Positions 28,388 through 37,334 are shown, counted from the first letter of the stretch. The stretch is 64,000 nucleotides of DNA from Kaistia sp. 32K (GCF_016629525.1 NZ_AP024269.1:2418001-2482000), one strand, 5' to 3'. Notes: generated by a model not told the origin, from the letters alone. Numbers and translations: made by a program.

Positions 28388-29431
28388 TCATTCGGCCGCC
28401 GGTGTCCAGATCACAAGATCGAGACGCGGCGCGCCGGTCGCCAGCATCACCAGCCGGTCGAAGCCGAGCGCGATGCCCGACGCCTCCGGCATGATGGCGA
28501 GGGCTGCGAGGAAATCCTCGTCGAGCGGGTAGCGATCGCCATAGACGCGCTGCTTCTCGTCCATCTCGGCGACGAAGCGGCGGCGCTGCTCGGCCGGGTC
28601 GGTCAGCTCGCCGAAGCCGTTGGCGAGCTCGACACCGCAGCCATAGAGCTCGAAGCGCTCGGCGACGCGCGGATCGCTCGCCTTAGGCCGGGCGAGCGCC
28701 GCCTCGACGACCGGATATTCACAGAGGATCGTCGGCCGCCCCTGCCCCAGATTGGGCTCGACCTTCTCCGCGATGATGCGGCTGAAGATGTCGCTCCAGC
28801 TGTCGTCGAAGACGATGCGGATGCCGGTCGCCACCGCCTGCTCGGCAAGCGCGTCCCGGTCCGCCGTGCCGTCCTCGGAAAGCGTAGCGAGCAGGTCGAT
28901 GCCGGCATGTTTCGCGAACGCCTCGGCGACGGTGACCCGCTCCGGCTCCAGGAAGGGATCGCAGACATGGCCGCGATGGGTGAAGAGGCGCGCTTCCGCC
29001 GCTTCGGCCGCCTCAGCCAGCAGCGCCGCGCAATCCTCCATCAACGCCTCATAGGGCGCCCCGGCGCGATACCATTCGAGCATGGCGAATTCGCAGGCGT
29101 GGCGCGGCCCGAGCTCGCGGTTCCGGAACACCGGGCCGAGCGTGTAAATCCGCTCCTCGCCGGCCGCGAGCAGCTTTTTCGCGGCGAATTCCGGCGAGGT
29201 GTGCAGATAGAGCGGCTTGCGGGTGCCGTCCGGAAACACGCGCTCGGTGGCGAAGGCGTGCAGATGCGCCTCGTTGCCGGGCGAGACCTGCAGGATCCCG
29301 CACTCCACCTCCAGGAAGTCGCGCGCCTGGAACCAGGCGTGCACGGCCGCCTTGATGCGCCCGCGCTTCAGGAGCAGCGGCCGGCGATCGGCGTGGACAT
29401 GGGGCGACCACCAGGGTGACGCGCTGGTCAT
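28388..29431 (-). CDS. epmA: EF-P--(R)-beta-lysine ligase
   Basis: Paralogue of the class II lysyl-tRNA synthetase catalytic domain (GenX/PoxA) that joins beta-lysine to a lysine of EF-P. The start at 29431 (MTSASPWWSPHVHADRRP) is typical of the family; a GTG two codons upstream is an alternative closer to the AGGAG. Class II motifs are visible: motif 2 GPVFRNRELGPRHACEFAMLEWY and motif 3 GIALGFDRLVMLATG. The anticodon-binding domain of LysRS is absent, as expected. The length is 347 residues. Forms an operon with epmB, divergent from efp. Confidence 0.93.
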   Translation of the reverse strand: MTSASPWWSPHVHADRRPLLLKRGRIKAAVHAWFQARDFLEVECGILQVSPGNEAHLHAFATERVFPDGTRKPLYLHTSPEFAAKKLLAAGEERIYTLGPVFRNRELGPRHACEFAMLEWYRAGAPYEALMEDCAALLAEAAEAAEARLFTHRGHVCDPFLEPERVTVAEAFAKHAGIDLLATLSEDGTADRDALAEQAVATGIRIVFDDSWSDIFSRIIAEKVEPNLGQGRPTILCEYPVVEAALARPKASDPRVAERFELYGCGVELANGFGELTDPAEQRRRFVAEMDEKQRVYGDRYPLDEDFLAALAIMPEASGIALGFDRLVMLATGAPRLDLVIWTPAAE

Positions 29432-29573
29432 TCTCACGGTTCTCCTGTCGTCGCGAGGGGGCGAGCCCGCTGGCATTTGCGAGATTCGACTGGCGCGAAC
29501 CAGCGGAATCGCTATGGTGCGCGCCATTATCGCGCCTTTGTACGGGCGCCGACGCCAATCTGAGGGTTAATTC

Positions 29574-30140
29574 GTGAAGGTTATCGCCAGCCAGGTCCGC
29601 AAGGGCAACGTTCTCGAGATCGACGGCAAGCTTTACTCCGTCCTGATCGCCGAGAGCTTCCATCCCGGCAAGGGAACGCCGACCACGCAGATCGACATGC
29701 GCGGCCTCGCCGATGGCGTGAAGATCTCGAACCGCTACAAGACGACCGAGCAGGTCGAGCGTGCGTTCGTCGAAGACCGTGACTTCTCCTACCTGTTCCA
29801 GGACGGCGAAGGCTACACGTTCATGAACACCGAGAACTACGAGCAGCTGATCGTTTCGGCGGCCGTCATCGGTGACGCAGCACCGTACCTCCAGGAAGGC
29901 ATGGTCGTCCGTCTGTCGATTTTCGACGAGCAGGCCGTCGGCATCGTCCTGCCGCAGCGCATGACGCTCGAGGTCGTCGAGACCGAGCCCACCACCAAGG
30001 GCCAGACCGCTTCCTCGTCCTACAAGCCGGCGATCCTGTCGAACGGCGTCCGCTCCATGGTTCCCCCGCACATCGGCCCGGGCACGCGAATCGTCGTGCT
30101 CACCGAGGACGGCTCCTATGTCGAGCGCGCCAAGGACTGA
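29574..30140 (+). CDS. efp: Translation elongation factor P
   Basis: Relieves ribosome stalling at polyproline stretches. The gene begins with GTG and encodes 188 residues. Domain I carries the modification loop [12 protein letters not shown], whose Lys near residue 33 is the site that EpmA/EpmB would beta-lysylate. Domains II and III follow, with the family C-terminal signature ([19 protein letters not shown]). It is divergent from epmA by 142 bases and ends in a strong terminator, so it is a single-gene transcript. The enzymes for its modification are all adjacent except the optional hydroxylase. Confidence 0.97.
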   Translation: MKVIASQVRKGNVLEIDGKLYSVLIAESFHPGKGTPTTQIDMRGLADGVKISNRYKTTEQVERAFVEDRDFSYLFQDGEGYTFMNTENYEQLIVSAAVIGDAAPYLQEGMVVRLSIFDEQAVGIVLPQRMTLEVVETEPTTKGQTASSSYKPAILSNGVRSMVPPHIGPGTRIVVLTEDGSYVERAKD

Positions 30141-30189
30141 CGTCCTCCCGTCGACCATGGTCCAGACCGTGTGTTGAACCAAGGTTTCG

Positions 30190-30220
30190 TGGCGCCGGGC
30201 TCCGTCCGGCGCCATTTTTA
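30190..30220 (+). terminator. Rho-independent terminator after efp
   Basis: A nine-pair stem TGGCGCCGG / CCGGCGCCA (30190-30198, 30206-30214) with a 7-base loop is followed by TTTTT. Confidence 0.9.
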
Positions 30221-30297
30221 TGTCATCTAGAAAATCCGATCCCCGGCGAAATCTTCCGCAAATACCGTACGCAGTATCGCTGGTCAGCAGATTACGT

Positions 30298-30319
30298 TCG
30301 ACTGTTTCCAAACAGTCGA
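30298..30319. promoter_or_regulatory. Perfect 22-bp palindrome
   Basis: TCGACTGTTT and AAACAGTCGA flank CC, ten pairs without mismatch. It is 260-280 bases upstream of the GGDEF-EAL start. It could be an operator or a short RNA hairpin; there is no T-run after it. Confidence 0.4.
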
Positions 30320-30577
30320 TACCCGAGCGCTTCGCCCTGCTTGTCTCGGCGTTGCCAACGCTACTTCCAACGGCATGCCGCAAGGTCAGCATCACTGGCA
30401 TATTACTTCGCTGGGCGGACATAATGCGATTGTTCGAAATATAGCTCAAATCTTCTATTGACTTGATTGCCTATTGTCCCTGACTCTGGCGGCGGGTCGG
30501 ACTGGGGGGTCCAGACGCAACGCACCCGATAATGGGTGCCGTTTTGCGTGGAAGCCCCAGGCGCGGTGGGCAATAGC

Positions 30578-32089
30578 ATGATGATCGGCATCCTGGTTCT
30601 AGGATTAGGCGCGCTTTTCTTCGCCATGGTTGGTCTGATGGCCAGCAACACGGCGGACGGAATTGCGCCGTTCCTGCTGTATCTGGTCACCAGCCTCGCC
30701 ATGTCGTTCGTCGTCGGCGCGTTTCTGCTCCGGATCCAGCTGCGCCTGCGCCGCGCGCTCGACCGCTCCCATCGCAAGCAGCGCCAGCTTTCTGCCAGTG
30801 CCCGAATCGATTCGCTGACGGGCCTCATCAATCGGGCCGCCTTCATGCGCGCGCTGGACAGGGCGCTCGACGCCTGGCGGAACGGCGGTCCGCCGGTCGC
30901 CGTCCTGCTGATCGACCTGGACCATTTCAAGACGGTGAAGGATACGCACGGCCACGCCGCCGGCGACGACGTGCTGATCGAGACGGCCCGCCGGCTTTCC
31001 GGCTTCCAGGAGGCGAACACCACGGTCGCCCGGCTGGGCGGCGACGAATTCGCGCTCCTGCTCGAGGATGACCAGGGCGGCATACCGCGCCGCGTCGGGC
31101 GGCGCCTGCTCGACACCCTCGCCGCCCCGATCCCGATCCCGAACGGCTTTGCCCGCGTCGGCGCCACGATCGGCCTCGCGGTTTCGGAGGACCGCGCCGT
31201 CACCAGCCAGGAACTGCTGCATGCCGCCGACGTCGCGCTCTATGACGGCAAGCGCCACAGCCGCGGATCGCTGCGCGCCTACGAGGCCGGCATGGACGAG
31301 GCGCAGAGGGACCGCAGCATGCTGGAGGGCGATCTGCGGCGCGCCATGACCGCGGGCGAGATCGTCCCCTACTACCAGCCGCTGATCGAGCTCCATGGCG
31401 ACCGGCTGATCGGCTTCGAGGTGCTGGCGCGCTGGCAGCACCCGGTGCGCGGCATCATCCCGCCGACGTCCTTCATCCAGATGGCGGAGGAATCGGGCCG
31501 GATCGGCGAGATGTTCTACACGCTGCTGGGGCGCGCCTGCGAGGACGCCCGCAACTGGCCGACGGATCTGCGCCTTTCGGTCAACATCTCGCCGACCCAG
31601 TTCGCCGAGCCGCTGATGGCGTCCCGCATCCTTTCCATTCTCGACAAGGCGGGCTTCCCGCCGGCGCGGCTGGAGCTGGAGATCACCGAGAGCACGCTGG
31701 TCGACGAAGTGTCGTCGGCGCGCGAGATCCTGAACACGCTGCGCAACGCCGGCATTTCCGTGGCGCTGGACGATTTCGGCACCGGCTATTCCAGCCTGCG
31801 CCATTTGAGCGACTTGCCCGTCGACCGCCTCAAGATCGATCGCGGCTTCGTCGCGAGCGCGCAGCGCAACGGCGAGGACTGGCGGATCATCCGCGCTATC
31901 GTGCAGCTCGCCGGGACGTTCAATCTCGCCACGACGGCCGAAGGCATCGAGGCGCCGGAAATCCTCTCGACGCTGCGCGACATGGGCTGCGATATCGGCC
32001 AGGGCTATCTGTTCGGACGGCCGATTTCCGCCGAACAGACGAGCCTCTGGCTGCAGCAGCGCCCGGCCCTTCGCGCGATGGCATCCTGA
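30578..32089 (+). CDS. Membrane GGDEF-EAL protein (cyclic-di-GMP turnover)
   Basis: 503-residue protein with two N-terminal helices (about residues 2-23 and 31-52), then a GGDEF domain (about 80-235) and an EAL domain (about 250-500). The cyclase motif LGGDEFALL is intact. The place of the inhibitory RxxD site, five residues before it, reads EANT, so product inhibition looks lost. In the EAL domain the signature is EVLAR rather than EALxR, but other catalytic residues are present: NISPTQF, LEITEST, LDDFGTGYSSL, LKIDRGFV, TAEGIEAPE, GQGYLFG. Either or both activities are possible. The start at 30578 was chosen over a GTG at 30536 from ribosome-site spacing. Confidence 0.9.
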   Translation: MMIGILVLGLGALFFAMVGLMASNTADGIAPFLLYLVTSLAMSFVVGAFLLRIQLRLRRALDRSHRKQRQLSASARIDSLTGLINRAAFMRALDRALDAWRNGGPPVAVLLIDLDHFKTVKDTHGHAAGDDVLIETARRLSGFQEANTTVARLGGDEFALLLEDDQGGIPRRVGRRLLDTLAAPIPIPNGFARVGATIGLAVSEDRAVTSQELLHAADVALYDGKRHSRGSLRAYEAGMDEAQRDRSMLEGDLRRAMTAGEIVPYYQPLIELHGDRLIGFEVLARWQHPVRGIIPPTSFIQMAEESGRIGEMFYTLLGRACEDARNWPTDLRLSVNISPTQFAEPLMASRILSILDKAGFPPARLELEITESTLVDEVSSAREILNTLRNAGISVALDDFGTGYSSLRHLSDLPVDRLKIDRGFVASAQRNGEDWRIIRAIVQLAGTFNLATTAEGIEAPEILSTLRDMGCDIGQGYLFGRPISAEQTSLWLQQRPALRAMAS

Positions 32090-32175
32090 GGCGCCGCGGG
32101 ACGGCGGAAGCCTCGCTCGTAGAATCGGCGTAATTCGCGTAGAGCAGAGTCTGCATTCCGCAACGGAAGCCGACC

Positions 32176-32781
32176 ATGCGCGCTCGAGCTCTCAATCAGA
32201 GACTGCGTATCCACCTGATCCAGGCCGGCGCCGTCGTCGCGTCTATCGGGCTGTTGCTCGTCGGCCCCTTCTGGGGCGGCGAGACGCATGAGGTCCTCCA
32301 GCTGGCCGGGATAGGCCTCGTGCTGGCCTGCGTCGCGGGACGGATGTGGAGCATTCTCTATATCGGCTCGCACAAGAACCGGCAGCTGACGACGCTGGGA
32401 CCGTATTCGGTCACCCGCAACCCGCTCTACCTGTTCTCGACCATCGGCGCGGTCGGCATCGGCCTGATGTATGGCTCGCTGGTGGTTGCCGCCCTGCTCG
32501 GGCTCATCAGCTACGCGGCCTTCATCGCCACCGCCCGCAAGGAAGCCGACCATCTTGTTACGCTGTTCGGCGAACGCTATGCCGCCTATGCGGCCGTAAC
32601 GCCGATGTTCTGGCCGAAACTGTCGCTCTATCGCGATACCGAGGAGCTCTCCGTCTCCACCCACGCGCTCCGGCGCACCTTCCTCGACGCACTGCTTTTC
32701 CTGGCGATCATTCCGCTCATGGAGCTGATCGAGCGGCTGCACGCCGGCAACCATCTGCCGGTCTTTTTCCGGGTCATCTGA
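32176..32781 (+). CDS. Isoprenylcysteine carboxylmethyltransferase-like membrane methyltransferase
   Basis: 201-residue membrane protein of the ICMT/PEMT superfamily. Helices are predicted at about residues 14-33, 38-58, 85-110 and 170-188. The SAM-binding core is visible: GPYSVTRNPLYLFSTIG followed by ARKEADHLVTLFGERYAAY, with the RxP and E/R pattern of the family. Eukaryotic members methylate prenylated proteins; bacterial ones act on lipids or unknown substrates. It is 86 bases downstream of the GGDEF-EAL gene on the same strand and might be co-transcribed. Confidence 0.8.
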   Translation: MRARALNQRLRIHLIQAGAVVASIGLLLVGPFWGGETHEVLQLAGIGLVLACVAGRMWSILYIGSHKNRQLTTLGPYSVTRNPLYLFSTIGAVGIGLMYGSLVVAALLGLISYAAFIATARKEADHLVTLFGERYAAYAAVTPMFWPKLSLYRDTEELSVSTHALRRTFLDALLFLAIIPLMELIERLHAGNHLPVFFRVI

Positions 32782-32968
32782 TCCGGCGCGTGGCATCCCG
32801 CACGCCCTCGCTTCCGGCCAGTATTCGGCATGGACTCTGTACCCAGCGGACAGTAGCGTGAAATTCCCATGCTAGCTTTTTCTTGAGCCCGATTTCGCAG
32901 AGGGCGAAGCTGACGCAGCGGCGTGCGCCCTCGGCGCATGAGACGTGAACAGAGGCGGGGAAATCACG

Positions 32969-33388
32969 ATGAGACTTACATTGCCTAGTCTTGCGGCCGT
33001 GCTTTTGATGAGCCTCGGCGGGCAAGCGTACGCGCAGACGATCAGTTATTCCGAGGCCGGGGCGCTGCTCGCAAAGAGCTGCGGCAAGGACATCGAAAAA
33101 TACTGCCCCAAGGTCAATCTGGGCGGCGGCGCCCTCAAGGATTGCCTGACGGCGCAGGCGGCCAAGATCAATCCGCAATGCATCGCCGACTACAAGACCG
33201 TGGTCGCGTCGCTCGACGCCCGCCTCGCGGCGCAGGCGGCGGTCACCAAAGCCTGCCGCGGTGACGCCACCCAGTTCTGCCAGGGCACCGCGCCCGGCAA
33301 CGCGCATTACCTCAACTGCCTGAACGCCGCCAAGAAGGTCGTCAGCAAGCGCTGCACGACCGCCATCACCAACGCCGGCTGGAACTGA
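32969..33388 (+). CDS. Exported cysteine-rich repeat protein
   Basis: 139-residue secreted protein, start at the ATG at 32969 (MRLTLPSLAAVLLMSL) with GGCGGGG upstream; the signal peptide is probably cleaved after AYAQ. The mature part has two similar halves with CGKDIEKYCPKV ... LKDCL and CRGDATQFCQG ... YLNCLNAAKK, the spacing of the cysteine-rich GLG1-type repeat found in bacterial exported proteins. Six cysteines or more could form disulfides in the periplasm. It is followed 5 bases later by an OmpA-like gene, so the two are likely made together. Function unknown. Confidence 0.8.
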   Translation: MRLTLPSLAAVLLMSLGGQAYAQTISYSEAGALLAKSCGKDIEKYCPKVNLGGGALKDCLTAQAAKINPQCIADYKTVVASLDARLAAQAAVTKACRGDATQFCQGTAPGNAHYLNCLNAAKKVVSKRCTTAITNAGWN

Positions 33389-33393
33389 ACGTC

Positions 33394-34026
33394 ATGTCGA
33401 AAAACATCCGTATGACATCCCGCCTCCCGTCCGGCTCGCGCGGCCTCGCCCTGGCCGCCGCCCTCCTGCTCGCGGGCGCGAGCGGAGGCCCCGCCGTCGC
33501 GCAGACGGCGCTGAGCGGCACCGAAATCGTCAACACCATGAACAGCGCCGCCCGCGCGGCGCCTCCCGGCCTGTCCGCGGCGCTGATCCGTCAGGCCGTG
33601 CAGCAGCACATGATCGACAATCCGGGCACGCCGATCACCTGGAAGCCCCTGGAACTGCTCGACAATCTCGCCCAGGTCAACGTCCAGATCCAGTTCGCGC
33701 TGAACTCGGCGATCATCCGGCCGGAATCCTATGCGACGATCGGCTCGATCGCCGATGCGCTGCACCATCCGGTGCTCGGCGGCTACAAGTTCGTCGTGAC
33801 CGGCAACACCGACACGACCGGCAACCGCAAGGACAATCTGGCGCTGAGCCAGGCGCGCGCCGACGCCGTCGTCGAGGCGCTGACGACGACCTACCACGTC
33901 GACCCCGCCCGCGTCGAAGCCGTCGGCCTCGGCCAGGAATCGCTGCAGGACGTCAAGAACCCGAAGAACCCGATCAACCGCCGGGTCCAGCTCATCAACA
34001 TCGGCAAATACCTTCCGGGGAAGTAG
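33394..34026 (+). CDS. OmpA-family outer-membrane or periplasmic protein
   Basis: 210-residue exported protein with a signal peptide (RGLALAAALLLAGASGG...AVAQ). The C-terminal part, residues about 105-205, is an OmpA-like peptidoglycan-binding domain: FVVTGNTDTTGNRKDNLALS, RADAVVEALTTTYHVDPARV, and NRRVQLINIG. There is no beta-barrel; the N-terminal portion is short and soluble. It probably tethers something to the cell wall. Coupled with the Cys-rich exported protein 5 bases upstream. Confidence 0.88.
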   Translation: MSKNIRMTSRLPSGSRGLALAAALLLAGASGGPAVAQTALSGTEIVNTMNSAARAAPPGLSAALIRQAVQQHMIDNPGTPITWKPLELLDNLAQVNVQIQFALNSAIIRPESYATIGSIADALHHPVLGGYKFVVTGNTDTTGNRKDNLALSQARADAVVEALTTTYHVDPARVEAVGLGQESLQDVKNPKNPINRRVQLINIGKYLPGK

Positions 34027-34063
34027 AGCCACGACCTGGCGGCAGGCACCGCCAACAGGATGG

Positions 34064-34092
34064 GGAGCGACGCGCGACCGGCGCGCCGCTCC
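34064..34092 (+). terminator. GC-rich hairpin after the OmpA-like gene
   Basis: GGAGCG-A-CGCGC pairs with GCGCG-C-CGCTCC around a 5-base loop, 37 bases after the stop. There is no T-run, so termination is uncertain. Confidence 0.35.
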
Positions 34093-34181
34093 TCCAAAGC
34101 CGGGAATACTCAAGAGCTGCCGGACATTTGGCTTCCCACGAGATAGATTGAGGCTATGGCGAAGCGGTTGGGCACCATCGA

Positions 34182-35474
34182 ATGCCAAATCCTCGAACAG
34201 TAATCATCGGCGGCGGGTTTGCCGGACTGAGCTGTGCGAAGGCCCTGGGCGGCGCGCCCACCGACGTAACCCTGATCGATCAGCGCAACTATCATCTGTT
34301 TCAGCCGCTGCTCTACCAGGCGGCCACGGCTCTGCTCAGTCCGTCCGAGATCGCGTGGCCGATCCGGACGCTGCTTCGCCGCTACAAGAACATCCAGACT
34401 CTGCTCGGCACGGTCGTGGGTGTCGACCGCGCTGCGCGCGTCGTCCATCTCGAGGGACGGCAATCTGTGCCGTTCGATTATCTCGTCGTCGCGACCGGGG
34501 CCAGGCACGCCTATTTCGGCCATGACGATTGGGAAGCGTTCGCGCCGGGTCTGAAGAATCTCGATGACGCTACCGACATACGTCGCAAGATATTGCTCGC
34601 CTTCGAGCAGGCTGAGTTCGAACCGGACCCCGCCAAACGCGCAGCCCTCCTGACCTTCGTCATCATCGGCGGAGGGCCGACGGGCGTCGAGCTCGCCGGC
34701 ATGATTGCAGAGCTGACGCGAAGGACCTTGCCCGGAGAGTTCCGGGCCTTTTCGCCTCAGTCTGCCCGGGTGATCCTGGTGGAGGCCAACGCAAGAATCC
34801 TGACGACTTTCACCGAGCCTCTCTCGGACTTTGCCGTGCGATCGCTGGCCGACATGGGCGTCGAAGTGCTGGCCGGGAAAGCGGTTACCCATATCGATGC
34901 AAAGGGCGTCGTGGTGGGTGACGAGCCGATTGAAGCGGCAACCGTACTATGGGCTGCCGGAGTGCAGGCCTCGCCGGCTGCGCTTTGGCTGCATGCGGCT
35001 TCGGACCGCGCCGGCCGGGTGATCGTCGGTCCCGACTTGAGCATCGAAGCGGGCATCTGGGTCATCGGAGACACGGCGGCCGCGCAGAGCGAAGGAAAAC
35101 CTGTGCCGGGCCTCGCTCCGGCGGCAAAGCAGCAGGGAAAGTACGTGGCTGCCGAGATCCGAAGAAGGCTCCGAGGCGACGCGAAGCCGTCCGCGCCATT
35201 CCGCTATCGGAACCAGGGCAATCTCGCCACTGTAAGCCGCAAGGCAGCCATCGCTGAATTCCCCCATTTGCGTCTCAAGGGATGGATTGCGTGGTGGCTC
35301 TGGGGAATCGCGCACATTTTCTTCTTGATCGGAGCACGCAACCGGCTGGCCGTAGCCCTCAACTGGCTTTGGGCCCATGCCACGGGCGGCCGGGGCGCGA
35401 GACTGATTACGCGCCACGACGAGCACGGCCGTTCAGATCAAGACGACCTACGCCCCTCGCACCGCCGCCACTAA
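34182..35474 (+). CDS. ndh: Type II NADH dehydrogenase (NDH-2 family)
   Basis: Single-subunit flavoprotein that oxidises NADH and reduces quinone without pumping protons, bound to the cytoplasmic face of the membrane. The FAD motif VIIGGGFAGLSCAKALGG is at the N-terminus, the family quinone-site text NYHLFQPLLYQAATALLSP follows, the NADH motif FVIIGGGPTGVELAGMIAEL lies near residue 160, and IWVIGDTAAAQ near residue 290. A C-terminal amphipathic/hydrophobic stretch (IAWWLWGIAHIFFLIG) fits membrane attachment. The length is 430 residues. Codons such as CCA, CCT, CGA, ACA and GTA at its start are rarer in neighbouring genes, so lateral gain next to tRNA-Arg is possible. Confidence 0.9.
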   Translation: MPNPRTVIIGGGFAGLSCAKALGGAPTDVTLIDQRNYHLFQPLLYQAATALLSPSEIAWPIRTLLRRYKNIQTLLGTVVGVDRAARVVHLEGRQSVPFDYLVVATGARHAYFGHDDWEAFAPGLKNLDDATDIRRKILLAFEQAEFEPDPAKRAALLTFVIIGGGPTGVELAGMIAELTRRTLPGEFRAFSPQSARVILVEANARILTTFTEPLSDFAVRSLADMGVEVLAGKAVTHIDAKGVVVGDEPIEAATVLWAAGVQASPAALWLHAASDRAGRVIVGPDLSIEAGIWVIGDTAAAQSEGKPVPGLAPAAKQQGKYVAAEIRRRLRGDAKPSAPFRYRNQGNLATVSRKAAIAEFPHLRLKGWIAWWLWGIAHIFFLIGARNRLAVALNWLWAHATGGRGARLITRHDEHGRSDQDDLRPSHRRH

Positions 35475-35554
35475 AAGGGAATGCTTGAGGCCCGGCTCAG
35501 GCCTACCGAGAATTCGGAATGACGCCGGAATTCAATCTAACCTGTTGAAATGAT

Positions 35555-35631
35555 TGGCGACCCCGGCTGGGCTCGAACCAGCGACCTGCCGCTTAGAAGG
35601 CGGCTGCTCTATCCAGCTGAGCTACGGGGCC
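35555..35631 (-). tRNA. tRNA-Arg (anticodon TCT)
   Basis: Complete cloverleaf on the minus strand with acceptor GGCCCCG / CGGGGTC (one G-U pair), anticodon loop CTTCTAA, TTCGAGC in the T-arm and an encoded CCA. Confidence 0.95.
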
Positions 35632-35760
35632 GAATTGGCGCATTGCCGCGCCGCGGTCGTTCCGACCGCTGGAGCATCGTTGCCTAGCACCGATACTCCA
35701 GCTCTTCATTCCGTCGCGCGATCCTAGCGCGAACCGGCATCCGCTTCGCGCGAACGCGGT

Positions 35761-36066
35761 CTAGTGCGTCCAGGCCTGGGCTCGGCCGAACTTGAAGTTG
35801 TCCGAGTACGAGATCTTCTTGCGCGTGTCGTCCTGCGCGGTGAAGAGCTGGTAGGGAATGCCGTTCTTCTCGGCGTAGGCGATCGCCTCTTCCTGCGTGT
35901 CGAACGACAGCTTGATCTGGCGCTTCATGTCGACCGTGGAGGTGTAGCCCATCAGCGGCTCGACCGAGACCGGAACTTCCGGCTCATAGGTCAGCATCCA
36001 ACGCTCGGTCTTCGCCTTGCCCGACTGCATCGCATTGCGTGCCGGCCTGAAGATACGCGCAACCAT
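35761..36066 (-). CDS. NDUFS4-like NADH dehydrogenase (complex I) accessory subunit
   Basis: 101-residue protein homologous to the mitochondrial complex I 18-kDa subunit (ETC complex I subunit, conserved region). Typical text is MVARIFRPARNAMQSG, WMLTYEPE, PLMGYTSTVDMKRQIKL and YAEKNGIPYQLF. Alphaproteobacteria encode this accessory subunit apart from the main nuo operon, as here. It acts on the membrane arm-peripheral arm junction of complex I. It lies between tRNA-Pro and tRNA-Arg, all on the minus strand. Confidence 0.93.
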   Translation of the reverse strand: MVARIFRPARNAMQSGKAKTERWMLTYEPEVPVSVEPLMGYTSTVDMKRQIKLSFDTQEEAIAYAEKNGIPYQLFTAQDDTRKKISYSDNFKFGRAQAWTH

Positions 36067-36104
36067 CGTTGGATCGCCTCCATCAAAATACGGGTCGCTT
36101 CGAA

Positions 36105-36181
<77 letters not shown>

Positions 36182-36282
36182 ACTTTCACGACAAGGGTGG
36201 ATTACACGTTCGGCCCAGGCTCTTCAAGGCATGCCGGGGCGACAAATTGGAGCCTCAACAAGCCAGATGCCGCGATCAGCGG

Positions 36283-36750
36283 TCAGCGCGCCGGAATGGC
36301 GAAATGATCGCCGGGACGAAGGCCGATGCGATCCGCGCTGCCGCCGACGAGTTCGAGCACATAGCGAACCGGTGCGCCGCCGGGGATCAGGGCCTCGGAG
36401 AAGGGCGTCGTCCGCTTCTCGATTCGCGAGGTGGTGCCGTCAGCCTTGATGAAGATCATGTCGAGCGACAGCGGCGTGTTCTTCATCCAGAAATAGACGG
36501 GCTCCTCGTCGCCGAAATCGAACAGCATGCCGTGGCCTTCCGGAAGGGTCTTCCGCCCCATCAGGCCGCGCTCGCGCTCGCTCGGCGTCGAGGCCCATTC
36601 GATGGTCAGCGGATGCCGGCCGGTCGCGGTGGTCACCTCGATGCGCGACGGTTCCCTGGCATGGCCGGCAACGACGGAAAGCGCCAATCCGACGATCAGC
36701 GCTACGCACCAGGTGACGAGGAAGCCGGAACGGGGTTGGCGCGTCGACAC
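36283..36750 (-). CDS. DUF192 family exported protein
   Basis: 155-residue protein. The likely start is the GTG at 36748-36750 (STRQPRSGFLVTWCVALIVG), 5 bases after the cold-shock gene stop; upstream frame lacks family sequence. An N-terminal hydrophobic segment suggests a signal anchor or signal peptide. The DUF192 core reads ERERGLMGRKTLPEGHGMLFDF, VYFWMKNTPLSLDMIFI, and ALELVGG-like VLELVGGSADRIGL. The family's function is unknown in most bacteria. It is translationally close to the tandem cold-shock protein, a pairing seen in other Hyphomicrobiales. Confidence 0.85.
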   Translation of the reverse strand: MSTRQPRSGFLVTWCVALIVGLALSVVAGHAREPSRIEVTTATGRHPLTIEWASTPSERERGLMGRKTLPEGHGMLFDFGDEEPVYFWMKNTPLSLDMIFIKADGTTSRIEKRTTPFSEALIPGGAPVRYVLELVGGSADRIGLRPGDHFAIPAR

Positions 36751-36755
36751 GGCGG

Positions 36756-37334
36756 TCAGTGCGACGACGGCCCGGTCGAGACGCCATCGGGGCGGATCTC
36801 GGCGGCCATCAGGCCCTTGTCGCCATCGCCGAAGCGGACGAGGACGGTCTGGCCCGGACGCAGCTCGGTCAGGCCATAGCGGCGCAGCGTCTCCATGTGG
36901 ACGAAGATATCCTCCGTCCCCTCGCCGCGCGTGACGAAGCCGTAGCCCTTGACGCGATTGAACCACTTGACGACGCAGCGCTCGAGCCCGCTGGTCGGCA
37001 CGATGACCTGGTGGGTGCGCGGCGGCCCGGCCTGGGCCGGATGGATAGCCGTCGAATCATCCATGGAGATGACGCGGAAGGCCTGCAGGCCGCGCTGGCC
37101 CTTGGTGACCTCGCAAACGATACGGGAGCCTTCGTAAGCGGTCTGGAAACCATCACGCCGAAGGCAGGTCACATGCAAAAGGATATCCGGCGAACCATCG
37201 TCCGGCAGGATGAAGCCATAGCCCTTCGACGCGTCGAACCACTTGATCGAGCCGACTACCTCGACCAGATCCAGCCCGCCCTCGTCCTCCCGCCCCGTGG
37301 CGGAAGACGGTTCAGCGCTGTTCTTGGAACCCAT
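36756..37334 (-). CDS. Tandem cold-shock domain protein
   Basis: 192-residue protein with two cold-shock domains, one at residues about 26-95 ([20 protein letters not shown]) and the other at about 118-185 ([20 protein letters not shown]). The RNP1-like KGYGF(I/V) and RNP2-like DIFVHM (DILLHV in the first) are present. It should bind single-stranded RNA or DNA. The fused form is common in alphaproteobacteria, while single-domain CspA genes occur elsewhere. The region 37335-37627 between it and gloA (divergent) holds their control sequences but no feature I can define. Confidence 0.92.
   Translation of the reverse strand: MGSKNSAEPSSATGREDEGGLDLVEVVGSIKWFDASKGYGFILPDDGSPDILLHVTCLRRDGFQTAYEGSRIVCEVTKGQRGLQAFRVISMDDSTAIHPAQAGPPRTHQVIVPTSGLERCVVKWFNRVKGYGFVTRGEGTEDIFVHMETLRRYGLTELRPGQTVLVRFGDGDKGLMAAEIRPDGVSTGPSSH

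Larger units (their letters stand above)
30141..30577. other. Long intergenic region efp - GGDEF/EAL gene
   Basis: About 435 bases with no supported gene. It holds the efp terminator, a perfect 22-bp palindrome at 30298-30319, a shorter repeat GCGTT-GCC-AACGC near 30353, and an AT-richer stretch (about 30400-30480) that probably contains the promoter of the downstream gene. Short open frames on both strands show no family resemblance or good ribosome-binding sites. Confidence 0.5.

Noticed and set aside
30220..30444. 74-codon plus-strand frame after efp
   Set aside because: Begins inside the terminator T-run, has no ribosome site or family resemblance.
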